The notes under the pieces are model-generated. The model saw only the letters and a list, made by a program, of their open reading frames with translations. It searched no databases and was not told the origin of the DNA. Of a DNA stretch of 49,721 nt, positions 24,283 through 32,357 are shown in pieces; within the stretch, counting starts at the first letter, position 1; every line of letters begins with the position of its first letter. The position numbers were made by a program, and so were the translations under genes. The stretch is from an uncultured Pedobacter sp. GTDB taxonomy: Bacteria > Bacteroidota > Bacteroidia > Sphingobacteriales > Sphingobacteriaceae. Location: NCBI RefSeq assembly GCF_913776295.1, contig NZ_CAJYOJ010000003.1:1-49721 (forward strand), in the 5' to 3' direction.

Positions 24283-24648
24283 TTTTTTCCCTCCACTTCT
24301 CAAAAATTTTAAAAATGAAATTAGCATTGCCCTAACTTCGTTAATTAATTGACTCACTTTCAGATAATCATCTTCACTTATATACTTTAATTCTGAAGCA
24401 CATAAACAACAATAATCTATCTCATTGGCAGAACCTAAAGCATTATCAAGAAAATGTGCAAAATCTTTATCTGTAAATCTTCCACATCCTTCAACAATAT
24501 TCAAGGGTATAGATAATGAAGCTCGGGTAAGTTGTGAGGTTAATTCAAATCGCTCTTCTTTTGGAAATTGAGTCGCAAAATTCTTTTTGATGAACATATT
24601 CAACTCATGTGCTTTTTTCCAAACATCAAGTTTTTTATAATCTCTCAT
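24277..24648 (-). CDS. Four-helix bundle protein (23S rRNA intervening-sequence protein family)
   Basis: A 123-residue protein with the family start RDYKKLDVWKKAHEL and the central RASLSIPLNIVEGCGRFTDK. Four amphipathic helices fill the length. Homologues are encoded in 23S rRNA intervening sequences and scattered through Bacteroidota genomes; the function is unknown, possibly RNA or protein binding. It sits inside the arginine cluster between argC and argD, bounded on both sides by heptamer arrays, which suggests insertion of a mobile gene without breaking the operon (inference). Confidence 0.9.
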   Translation of the reverse strand: MRDYKKLDVWKKAHELNMFIKKNFATQFPKEERFELTSQLTRASLSIPLNIVEGCGRFTDKDFAHFLDNALGSANEIDYCCLCASELKYISEDDYLKVSQLINEVRAMLISFLKFLRSGGKKP

Positions 24649-24654
24649 GCTTTT

Positions 24655-24689
24655 ACCTTATGCCTTAAACCTTAAACCCTTTACCTTAA
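24655..24689. repeat. Heptamer array, argC/four-helix-bundle spacer, 5 units
   Basis: ACCTTAT, GCCTTAA, ACCTTAA, ACCCTTT, ACCTTAA in phase. The sense is opposite to the array at 24234-24282, so the four-helix-bundle gene is flanked by inverted arrays. Confidence 0.8.
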
Positions 24690-25709
24690 TTAGAAATTTG
24701 CTGCTTTAAGCTTCAGGCCGGCATCTTCCTTTAGTCCAAACATCAGGTTCATATTCTGAACCGCTTGTCCGCTGGCACCTTTTAACAGGTTGTCAATGAT
24801 GCTGATGATAAATAATTTATTTCCATGTTTTTCTACATGCACCAGCGCTTTATTGGTATTTACCACCTGTTTTAAATCAATATTTCGCCGGCTTACATGG
24901 GTAAAAGGGTGATCGCTGTAATAATCTTCGTAAATAGTTTGAGCTTCCTCTAAGGTTAAATCACTTTCCAGGTACATTGCGGCTAAAATACCCCGGGTAA
25001 AATCACCGCGTTGCGGGATAAAATTTAACCCCGCCGCTCCTAAAAGGGAACCAGCCTGACGAAGGCTCTCGCCGATTTCATTCAGATGCTGGTGTTCAAA
25101 TGCTTTATAAATAGAGAGGTTATTGTTTCTCCAGCTAAAATGAGAAGTGGTAGCTAAACTCTGTCCTGCGCCCGTAGATCCTGTTGTGGCATTGATATGA
25201 ACGTCATTCTGGATCAATCCCTTTGCCGCTAATGGCAATAAACCCAATTGGATACAGGTTGCAAAACATCCCGGATTAGCAATATTGCCTGCCGATTTAA
25301 TTTTATCGCGGTTTAGTTCGGGAAGACCATAAACGAAAGTACGGTTTAAGAGTTTCGCATTTTGAGCCAGCCTGAAATCCTGCGATAAATCAATAATTTT
25401 AATGTTATCGTTAATAGGATTAGCAGCTAAAAATTTCTTTGCATCGCCATGGCCAACACAAAGAAAAAGTACAGCTCCCTCTAAATCTCCCCCGGTTGGC
25501 GAGCATTCAAAAAGCTTATCGAAATCTACACTATCCGTAAATCTTAAATCGGTATCACCAATTAAATCCGTATGCACATCCGAAATCAGATTTCCGGAAT
25601 TGCTGGTGCTATTTACGAAAGCAATTTCAACATTTGGGTGGTTAACCAGGATGCGCAACATTTCTCCGCCAGTGTAACCTGCACCACCAATAATTCCTGC
25701 TTTAATCAT
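24690..25709 (-). CDS. argC: N-acyl-gamma-glutamyl-phosphate reductase
   Basis: A 339-residue NADPH-dependent dehydrogenase that reduces N-acylglutamyl phosphate to the semialdehyde. It has the Rossmann start AGIIGGAGYTGGEMLRIL, the catalytic Cys in NPGCFATCIQLGLLPLA, and the TGSTGAGQSLATTSHF loop. HQHLNEIGESL holds a conserved His. The length is typical. It is flanked by heptamer arrays and lies between argG and the four-helix-bundle gene. Confidence 0.95.
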   Translation of the reverse strand: MIKAGIIGGAGYTGGEMLRILVNHPNVEIAFVNSTSNSGNLISDVHTDLIGDTDLRFTDSVDFDKLFECSPTGGDLEGAVLFLCVGHGDAKKFLAANPINDNIKIIDLSQDFRLAQNAKLLNRTFVYGLPELNRDKIKSAGNIANPGCFATCIQLGLLPLAAKGLIQNDVHINATTGSTGAGQSLATTSHFSWRNNNLSIYKAFEHQHLNEIGESLRQAGSLLGAAGLNFIPQRGDFTRGILAAMYLESDLTLEEAQTIYEDYYSDHPFTHVSRRNIDLKQVVNTNKALVHVEKHGNKLFIISIIDNLLKGASGQAVQNMNLMFGLKEDAGLKLKAANF

Positions 25710-25713
25710 TTTT

Positions 25714-25790
25714 TTTAAGGTTTAGGATATAGGGTTTAAAGTGTAGGGATTAGGCAACCTTACGCCTTTTCACCCTAAACCTTAAACCTC
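25714..25790. repeat. Heptamer array, argG/argC spacer, 11 units with inversion
   Basis: Six units in the GG sense (TTTAAGG, TTTAGGA, TATAGGG, TTTAAAG, TGTAGGG, ATTAGGC) are followed in phase by five in the CC sense (AACCTTA, CGCCTTT, TCACCCT, AAACCTT, AAACCTC). It fills essentially the whole spacer and could fold into an imperfect hairpin. Confidence 0.75.
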
Positions 25791-25794
25791 GAGG

Positions 25795-26982
25795 CTATGC
25801 CTCATGATTTACTTTATGCCAGATCATTACCTGGTTACCGAAGATTTTAGAGAAACCTTTTACATCTTCACCGCTCCAGGCGTTATTCATTTCGCCGTAG
25901 CTACCAAATTTATTGCTCATCAAATCGTGGTCAGATTCGATACCGATGATCTGGAAGCGGTAGGGCAATAACTCTACAAACACCTTTCCGCTCACAAATT
26001 TCTGCGTATCGGCTAAGAATGCTTCAATATTCCGCATAATGGGATCATGGAACTGACCTTCATGCAACCAGTTGCCATAGAAAGAAGACAGTTGTTCTTT
26101 CCAGCTTAACTGCCATTTGGTTAACGTATGTTTTTCTAAAGTGTGGTGTGCTTTGATAATAATTACCGGACCCGCAGCCTCGAAACCCACGCGGCCTTTA
26201 ATACCAATAATGGTATCGCCCACATGGATATCTCTACCAATGCCGAAAGGTTGCGCTATGGCCTGCAATTTCTGGATGGCTTTTACCGGCGCTAATTTTT
26301 CACCATCAAGCGCTACCAGTTCACCTTTCTCAAACGTCAGTTCAATTTTACGAGATCCGCTTTCTGAAACCTGGGTTGGCCATGCACTTTCTGGTAAGGT
26401 TTCATTGGAAGTTAACGTTTCTTTACCGCCCACAGACGTACCCCATAGACCTTTATTGATCGAATATCTCGCTTTTTCGGCACTATATTCAACACCATGA
26501 CCAGCTAAATATTCAATTTCTGCTTCGCGCGATAATTTAAGATCACGGATTGGCGTAATGATTTCAACATCTGGAATAAGGATATTAAAAATCATATCGA
26601 AACGAACCTGGTCGTTACCTGCGCCTGTACTGCCATGTGCTACATAATCAGCACCAATTTTCTTTACATAGTTGGCAATTGCCGTGGCCTGACTTACCCT
26701 TTCTGCACTCACCGAAAGTGGATAAGTTGCATTTTTTAATACGTTGCCAAAAATCAGGTATTTAATACAATCATCATAATAGCCTTCTGTTTCATCTACC
26801 ACCGCATGCGATTTTACCCCCAAAGCATAAGCTCTTTTCTCAATTTCCTGTAACTCCTCATCAGAAAAACCACCGGTATTTACAATCACCGAGTGAACTT
26901 CCAATCCACGGTCTTTCGCCAGATAAATACAACAAAATGAGGTATCTAAGCCTCCGCTAAATGCTAAAACAACTTTTTTCAT
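25795..26982 (-). CDS. argG: Argininosuccinate synthase
   Basis: A 395-residue ATP-dependent ligase joining citrulline and aspartate. AFSGGLDTSFCCIYL is the PP-loop, GSTGAGNDQVRFD the citrulline/aspartate segment, and SINKGLWGTSVGGKETL and GIGRDIHVGDTIIGIKGR the family signatures. The length is typical. It starts one base after the stop of the preceding GNAT gene, which is tight enough for translational coupling. Confidence 0.95.
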   Translation of the reverse strand: MKKVVLAFSGGLDTSFCCIYLAKDRGLEVHSVIVNTGGFSDEELQEIEKRAYALGVKSHAVVDETEGYYDDCIKYLIFGNVLKNATYPLSVSAERVSQATAIANYVKKIGADYVAHGSTGAGNDQVRFDMIFNILIPDVEIITPIRDLKLSREAEIEYLAGHGVEYSAEKARYSINKGLWGTSVGGKETLTSNETLPESAWPTQVSESGSRKIELTFEKGELVALDGEKLAPVKAIQKLQAIAQPFGIGRDIHVGDTIIGIKGRVGFEAAGPVIIIKAHHTLEKHTLTKWQLSWKEQLSSFYGNWLHEGQFHDPIMRNIEAFLADTQKFVSGKVFVELLPYRFQIIGIESDHDLMSNKFGSYGEMNNAWSGEDVKGFSKIFGNQVMIWHKVNHEA

Positions 26983-26983
26983 G

Positions 26984-27682
26984 CTATTTAAATAAAAGGG
27001 TAAATAAAAATAAAAGGGCTTTTAAGCCGGTTTTCGGCTTTTGTTTAACAACCAAACGTTGTTTGATGCGCATAAAGCGCTCGTATAATTTGGGTTTTTT
27101 CTGCAGTTCTTCGGCAAACTGCTTGGCTACTTCGTGTTTTTTTTCAGCGGGATCGTAGAGCATGGCGGTGCACATGCAGTTTTTACGTTCCTTCATTTTT
27201 AAAATTTCGAAGTTTACGCAGCTCTGGCAGCCTTTCCAAAATTCTTCATCCTGGGTAAGTTCGCTGTAGGTTACAGGTTCGTAGCCCAGGTCTGAGTTTA
27301 TTTTCATCACGGCCAAACCTGTTGTTAAACCAAATATTTTTGCCTTTGGATACAACCTTCTTGACAGGCCGAAAATTTCATTTTTAATGGCTTTAGCCAA
27401 TCCGGCCTTACGGTATTTCGGACTTACGACCAAGCCACTGTTGGCTACAAATTGTCCGTGACTCCAGGTTTCGATATAGCAAAATCCTGCCCATGAGCCA
27501 TCGTTGTGGAAAGCAATAACCGATTTGCCCTCCTGCATCTTGTTAGAGATGTATTCTGGAGAACGCTTTGCGATACCTGTACCACGTGCTTTCGCAGATT
27601 CAGCCATCTCGGTTACAATTTCTTCTGCAAATACACGATGTTCAGGAAGTGCGACCTGCACTATAAATTCGTTAATATCCAT
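26984..27682 (-). CDS. GNAT acetyltransferase, candidate N-acylglutamate synthase
   Basis: A 232-residue GNAT-fold protein: GSWAGFCYIETWSHGQFVAN (beta strands 4-5), then the acyl-CoA loop SPKYRKAGLAKAIKNEIFGL (RxxGxA form), and LAVMKINSDLGYEPVTYSEL at the end of the fold. A Cys-rich tail (CQSCVNF; NCMCTAM) could bind metal, and a basic segment ends the protein. No classical argA or argJ is in the cluster. As the first gene, coupled to argG, it is the best local candidate for making N-acetyl- or N-succinyl-glutamate. This role is inferred from context and from similar gene order in related genomes as I recall it. Confidence 0.75.
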   Translation of the reverse strand: MDINEFIVQVALPEHRVFAEEIVTEMAESAKARGTGIAKRSPEYISNKMQEGKSVIAFHNDGSWAGFCYIETWSHGQFVANSGLVVSPKYRKAGLAKAIKNEIFGLSRRLYPKAKIFGLTTGLAVMKINSDLGYEPVTYSELTQDEEFWKGCQSCVNFEILKMKERKNCMCTAMLYDPAEKKHEVAKQFAEELQKKPKLYERFMRIKQRLVVKQKPKTGLKALLFLFTLLFK

Positions 27683-27936
27683 TCGTTTTCTAACGAAAAA
27701 TTATAAGTATTCTTGTTAATTGGGTTTTTAGAGAGGATCAATTCCTCGTGATGTTTAGTTTGAGTACTAAATACGTGGAGTGAAATTTTGCCGGCTTGTG
27801 GGATAAAAAAATACGGATTGAAAATGATTAATAAACAAACCTCTTCCCGACACGGCGTGTGCGGTAGAAACTGAAAGTTTATGTAAAATTGGTTTAATCA
27901 TTTCTTGCGTATTAAAACGGCTTTAACTCTATTGAG
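27683..27936 (-). promoter_or_regulatory. Long 5' leader of the arginine operon
   Basis: About 250 bases lie between the predicted start site and the GNAT ATG. On the minus strand there are two hairpins: CCGCACACGCCGTGTCGG (ACAC/GTGT core plus CCG/CGG) and GAGGA-ATTGA-TCCTC. I see no peptide rich in Arg codons and no riboswitch that I recognise. A long structured leader suggests post-transcriptional control, by inference. Confidence 0.35.
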
Positions 27937-27939
27937 GTG

Positions 27940-27970
27940 CAAAGGTTTAAATAAAAATCGAGTTACGCAA
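27940..27970 (-). promoter_or_regulatory. Promoter of the arginine operon
   Basis: On the minus strand TTG (27968-27970), 20 bases, then AACCTTTG (27940-27947), one base off TAnnTTTG, followed by CACC. TTGCGTA/TACGCAA half-sites at about 27904 and 27964 flank it in inverted orientation and could be an operator. Confidence 0.45.
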
Positions 27971-28253
27971 TAATATTGTATTTTTTTTATGTTAAGCTTT
28001 CTATTTTATTGGATTATTTTGACTGAAACAAACACTTATACAGCTACAAAAAATTCTGTTCTCAACGTCTTCAGGTGACCGTTTTGATGACCAGCTCAAT
28101 TTTTGTTAAAATAGACACAAATCTTTAACAATGCTTAACATCATTTAACATCTCCAGATAGGGTTTAAATGCAATATTTACCAACCTGTAGCGAATACTG
28201 CTGAATGATCGTTTTATGGGTACTCCGTAATTATTAAATCAAATTTTAACCGT

Positions 28254-28955
28254 ATGAATAATTTTAAACTTTTTCATTTCAAACCAATCGTTTTAGTTGT
28301 GCTGATTGCTTTTACAACGCTAACTTCATGTAAAAAAACCGAGACCGTCGATCCTACCATATCTTATTTAAGGGTGATTAACGCGTCACCGTCTTTGGCA
28401 ACTTATAACGCTTACTTTAATGGCAATATGGTTAATCCGGCAGCTTTACCATTTGGAGGTGCTGTTAGCTATCTTTCATATGCCGCTGGCACTTACAGTT
28501 TAAAATTTACAACAGCCAGCAGTGCAGAGAGCTTATTAACCAAAAATATCACCTTGAATGCAAGTACCTATTACTCTACTTATTTAATTAATAAACCTGG
28601 TGCATTAGATGTTTATACCATTAGTGACGATCTAGCTATCCCATCAACAGATAAAGCCTACATCCGTTTTATCAACTTATCGCCTGATGCCCCAGCACTA
28701 GACCTGGCCAAAACCAGCGCTACTGCTTCGTTAGTGACCAATAAAGCCTTTAAAACTGCAAGTGCCTTCATTGCGGTAGATGCAGGAACTTATACACTAG
28801 ACGCGAAAGAAACTTCGTCTGGAGCTATTAAAGCTACTTCGGAGAGTACCAGCTTTACAGCAGGTTATCACTATGATATTATTTGTGGTGGTTTGACAAC
28901 ACCTTCAAATGATACAGAACGTGCATTGAGTTTGCAGGTTATAATGATCAAATAG
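28254..28955 (+). CDS. DUF4397 domain lipoprotein
   Basis: A 233-residue exported lipoprotein with signal segment FKPIVLVVLIAFTTLTSC and lipobox LTSC (Cys at about 26) followed by KKTE. The DUF4397 beta-sandwich repeats appear as YLRVINASPSLATYNAYFNG and YIRFINLSPDAPALDLAKTS. Such proteins are surface or periplasmic and of unknown function. It is divergent from the arginine operon and followed by a strong terminator, so it is monocistronic. The ATG at 28254 begins a clean lipoprotein signal. Confidence 0.88.
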   Translation: MNNFKLFHFKPIVLVVLIAFTTLTSCKKTETVDPTISYLRVINASPSLATYNAYFNGNMVNPAALPFGGAVSYLSYAAGTYSLKFTTASSAESLLTKNITLNASTYYSTYLINKPGALDVYTISDDLAIPSTDKAYIRFINLSPDAPALDLAKTSATASLVTNKAFKTASAFIAVDAGTYTLDAKETSSGAIKATSESTSFTAGYHYDIICGGLTTPSNDTERALSLQVIMIK

Positions 28956-28980
28956 GAAAATCTGCGTTACCAGTTCATAA

Positions 28981-29013
28981 AAAAGGCAATTTTCGATATG
29001 AAAATTGCCTTTT
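28981..29013. terminator. Bidirectional terminator after the DUF4397 gene
   Basis: AAAAGGCAATTTTC (28981-28994), loop GATAT, GAAAATTGCCTTTT (29000-29013): a perfect 14-bp stem with A and T tracts at the ends. Downstream at 29066-29094 is the dispersed motif GATCCTTCAACAGGCTCAGA. Confidence 0.88.
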
Positions 29014-29117
29014 AAGTTGTAGTAAAAATTATCACTGTATCTTGATTAAGAAAGTATATGCTAGATCCTTCAACAGGCTCAGAATGACTTCCAGATTTAT
29101 TCCACAGCTGCTATTTT

Positions 29118-30101
29118 TTATTTTCTGGTTACATCAGTAAATTTTACCTGAATGACATAAGTACCTTCTAATTTAAGTCTCCAAGACCATCTTGGGTTTA
29201 CAGAGAAACCTGGTGATGTTGGAAATCCATCTATTGATTTTATAAAGGTACTCGGTATTCTGTAATACATTAGGAAACCCCAGTCGGTAGTTGGTGTAAC
29301 ATATTTTGTTAAAGGGAACGGTGCTAGCTCAAAATCGCAAATCATAGCGGTATCAGTTTGAATAACCGGGTTGAATTTAGCATAATTTTCAAAAACCGGA
29401 CGGTCACCCCTTTGTATTATTTCTTTTGCTTTAGGATTAAAGACATTTCCGTTTTTATCCACCATTTTCAGTATCGCTCTTGCACCTAAAGGTGAAATTT
29501 TTGTACAGGTAATGATTGGGTTTTTCATTGGCGTTACTGCACCTGTAACATCATTAAAGCCGTTAGCTACATTATCAGTAATCTCAAACAGGTCATCTAT
29601 TGTGGGCTCCACCACATTAATTGTCGCGAGTTTAGGGAATATCTTTGTACCAGTACCATTAGTCATTTCTACATCATATACATATCTTCCCAATGGCAAG
29701 AAACCGGACGCTCTGTTAAAGGTAAGCTGTCCGCTTAATTCATTAAACTCCATTGGCTTCTTTTTAACTACCTCCCTTTTCTTATTCAGCAAGTCAAGCG
29801 TTACGTCTGTTTCCGGATCAAAATTGGCACCGGTTTTAAAGACAGTAATTTCATATTCCTTCGAAAATTCTGCAGGTGCAGGAGAACCGTCTTCTTTTCT
29901 CAAATTCAGTAATTTATAGGTAAAAGGCGGTGTAGAACCATCCGCATTGATTCTATCTGATTGAAAAAGAGGTAAACCTCTTTTTGCATAAATGTTATTG
30001 TCTTTATATCGAATGGCATCACTTAGAAAACCATTCTGTATTTTTTTACAGGCCACTACACTTAACAAGAGTAATAATCCTAAAATGTATTTTATTTTCA
30101 T
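29118..30101 (-). CDS. DUF5007 domain lipoprotein
   Basis: A 327-residue lipoprotein: MKIKYILGLLLLLSVVAC is the signal and lipobox (VVAC), followed by KK. The body is mainly beta and fits the DUF5007 family of SusD-associated surface proteins. I trimmed the start from 30161 to 30101 because only this ATG begins the lipoprotein signal; the longer form would overlap the upstream gene. It is the last gene of the susC-susD-fasciclin-DUF5007 operon. It may bind the ligand imported by the SusCD pair (inference). Confidence 0.8.
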   Translation of the reverse strand: MKIKYILGLLLLLSVVACKKIQNGFLSDAIRYKDNNIYAKRGLPLFQSDRINADGSTPPFTYKLLNLRKEDGSPAPAEFSKEYEITVFKTGANFDPETDVTLDLLNKKREVVKKKPMEFNELSGQLTFNRASGFLPLGRYVYDVEMTNGTGTKIFPKLATINVVEPTIDDLFEITDNVANGFNDVTGAVTPMKNPIITCTKISPLGARAILKMVDKNGNVFNPKAKEIIQRGDRPVFENYAKFNPVIQTDTAMICDFELAPFPLTKYVTPTTDWGFLMYYRIPSTFIKSIDGFPTSPGFSVNPRWSWRLKLEGTYVIQVKFTDVTRK

Positions 30102-30114
30102 AATTGTGATTAAA

Positions 30115-30801
30115 TTAATTGCCCAACGATTGTGCATTAAAAAACAACCTGTGGTATCCACTTAATACATGAACTACACCATTGGTTGTGACGATTCCAG
30201 ATGTTTGGCAATCCACAGCCTTGTCTTTCTGTGAATCGGGAATGGTACTTTGATCCGTCTCCTGATCATCACGGGTTCCGATTACTTTGGTATACGTTAC
30301 ATAATCCACATAATTAAGATACTGTGTATATTCATAAGAACGTCTCAATTTGATCAGGTACTGAACATTTGGAATAGCCCCCAATAAACTGTTATAAAGC
30401 TTACCGCTAACGGTCATCTGGTCTCTGTTGATCTTGCCCGCAAATAAATAAGTCTTTAATGAATCGTTCAGCTCCTGTGATGGAATATCTTTGATCCCAA
30501 AATCAAAATTTTCCTTCCCAAGTTGGAGAGATTTCTGATATTTCTTGGCTTTTACATACTCCGCTATGCCATAATTTGTAGTTGCAAAAAGGGTTACATT
30601 ACCATTTACTACATCCTTTAAGCCAGCCCGGTCTATCACTTTCACTAAGGAATCGAAATTGCGGTTAGACTTTAAGTAATCGTAAGTACTTAAATTCACA
30701 TTGGGATCACTAGGGCCGCCATCCCTTTTATAATCATTTTTTTTACAAGCCGTTAGCGCCAGTAATAATAATGAAAGATATACTAATATATTATTTTTCA
30801 T
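30115..30801 (-). CDS. Fasciclin domain lipoprotein
   Basis: A 228-residue lipoprotein with signal NILVYLSLLLLALTAC and lipobox LTAC. One fasciclin domain is seen: FDSLVKVIDRAGLKDVVNGN, VTLFATTNYGIAEYV near the N-terminus and GIVTTNGVVHVLSGYH at the end, the usual final strand. Fasciclin domains mediate adhesion or ligand binding at the cell surface. It lies between susD and the DUF5007 gene with short spacers (26 and 13 bases), so it is cotranscribed. Confidence 0.88.
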   Translation of the reverse strand: MKNNILVYLSLLLLALTACKKNDYKRDGGPSDPNVNLSTYDYLKSNRNFDSLVKVIDRAGLKDVVNGNVTLFATTNYGIAEYVKAKKYQKSLQLGKENFDFGIKDIPSQELNDSLKTYLFAGKINRDQMTVSGKLYNSLLGAIPNVQYLIKLRRSYEYTQYLNYVDYVTYTKVIGTRDDQETDQSTIPDSQKDKAVDCQTSGIVTTNGVVHVLSGYHRLFFNAQSLGN

Positions 30802-30827
30802 ATTTTTAATCTCTTAATAAAAACAAC

Positions 30828-32345
30828 TTATACTTTACCCAACCAATATGGTGTTTGTTTCAATAACGGATTGTTTCTAAACAACGCAGGGTCTACAGGC
30901 CAATAAAACCCTTCTCTTCTAAACCTGCTTTCCGTAAGCCAATCTACGATAAGGCCGTATCTTCTGGTTCTAAGCAAATCATAAAACAAATGCCCTTCCA
31001 GGTACATTTCTTTCCCACGCTCATAAGCATATTCATCCATTACCTGATCTACGGAGCTTCCAGAAGGAATCAATACCGGATCTGGGTCATTTCTTTTCCT
31101 GAAATCATTAATAATACTGATGGCTGTTGCTGCATCTTTTTTGTAAAGTGCAATCTCCGCCTTAAGTAGTTTCAAATCACCCAGTCTGAAAATGATAATG
31201 TTATTGCTCAGGTAAGGGTCTAATTTTTGCCCAGGATTTCTATACGTTACATTACTGTACTTTACACTCATTGGTTTATCTGGGTTGGCAAGGTCAAAGC
31301 CCTTTTTATAACGGATATCAGTAGTTGTTTCGAAATGATTATTAAGATATAAAAGCGTGGTATAAAAACGTGGGTTGTTTCCGTAACCTTTGATATAATT
31401 CTCATTTAAAAAATAAGAACCTATAGAACTATTGGAACCTTCCAATGTATTCTCGCTAATGTTGATTTCAAATATTCCCTCAGAAGAACGACCAATGAAG
31501 GTATTTTTATAATTGGCAGTATCGGTTAAAGCATATCCTCCTTTGGCAATTAGGGTATTTATGGTCGTATCAGCACTATTCACGTCAGTCAAATTTGGTG
31601 CATCCACTGAAACATCCAACATCGTTGCTCTCCAAAGATACAAATGTGCTAAAAGGGCATATACTGAGCCTTTATTTGCCGTAACTTTGGCGTCGCCGGT
31701 ATTGGTATAATTCCAGCTTAACAGATTAATGGCTTTTTTACAATCATTTTCAATCAATTTCATCACCTCCGATTTTGAACTTCTTGGCAATTGAGGTGCA
31801 TTGATTGGATCGTCGTAGGCTTCTGTAACCAGCGGTACATCGCCCCATACCCTTACCATCATAAAGTAACTTAATGCGCGAAGAAAATAGGCCTGGCCAA
31901 TTACTGAATTCCGGAATTGTGTAGGATCGTCTTCGCCAGACAATTGTGTATCGCTCATCGCATTAACTTTCTTCAAAATCAGATTAGACATGGCAATGCT
32001 TTTATAATATAAAGTATAATTTGCCAGCGTATTCAGATTGTATTGAAAGGTAAAATCTCCACCCTGAATTCCTTCTAAACCGTCTCCGGAATATTGGATG
32101 GTAAAATAGTTTTTGGCAATCGCATCACCATACATAAAATAACGATTGTTTTTGTTGGTAATCGCACTACGCATCATGGCATAATTACCAGCGATGGCAC
32201 TTCTTACATCCTTGGACGATTGCCAGAAGGTTTGCTCATAAGGTGCGTCTTTAGGTTCTTCATATAACAATTTTTTACAGGAACTTACGGTAACTGCTAT
32301 GCCCAAAGCGATAAGAACACCGATTTTTGTGATTATATTTTTCAT
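30828..32345 (-). CDS. SusD/RagB family nutrient-binding lipoprotein
   Basis: A 505-residue surface lipoprotein with signal IGVLIALGIAVTVSSC (lipobox VSSC) followed by KK. The TPR-like SusD fold shows in SVIGQAYFLRALSYFMMVRV and WGDVPLVTEAYDDPINAPQL, with the C-terminal RGKEMYLEGHLFYDLLRTRR and FYWPVDPALFRNNP segments typical of RagB/SusD. It caps the SusC barrel and captures the ligand. The glycan or peptide cannot be told, because no hydrolase is in the operon. Confidence 0.95.
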   Translation of the reverse strand: MKNIITKIGVLIALGIAVTVSSCKKLLYEEPKDAPYEQTFWQSSKDVRSAIAGNYAMMRSAITNKNNRYFMYGDAIAKNYFTIQYSGDGLEGIQGGDFTFQYNLNTLANYTLYYKSIAMSNLILKKVNAMSDTQLSGEDDPTQFRNSVIGQAYFLRALSYFMMVRVWGDVPLVTEAYDDPINAPQLPRSSKSEVMKLIENDCKKAINLLSWNYTNTGDAKVTANKGSVYALLAHLYLWRATMLDVSVDAPNLTDVNSADTTINTLIAKGGYALTDTANYKNTFIGRSSEGIFEINISENTLEGSNSSIGSYFLNENYIKGYGNNPRFYTTLLYLNNHFETTTDIRYKKGFDLANPDKPMSVKYSNVTYRNPGQKLDPYLSNNIIIFRLGDLKLLKAEIALYKKDAATAISIINDFRKRNDPDPVLIPSGSSVDQVMDEYAYERGKEMYLEGHLFYDLLRTRRYGLIVDWLTESRFRREGFYWPVDPALFRNNPLLKQTPYWLGKV

Positions 32346-32357
32346 TTATTGACGATA

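Noticed and set aside
24234..25790. Heptamer arrays as protein-binding operators
   Set aside because: They occur in every spacer in both orientations with drifting sequence, which fits slippage repeats better than specific sites.
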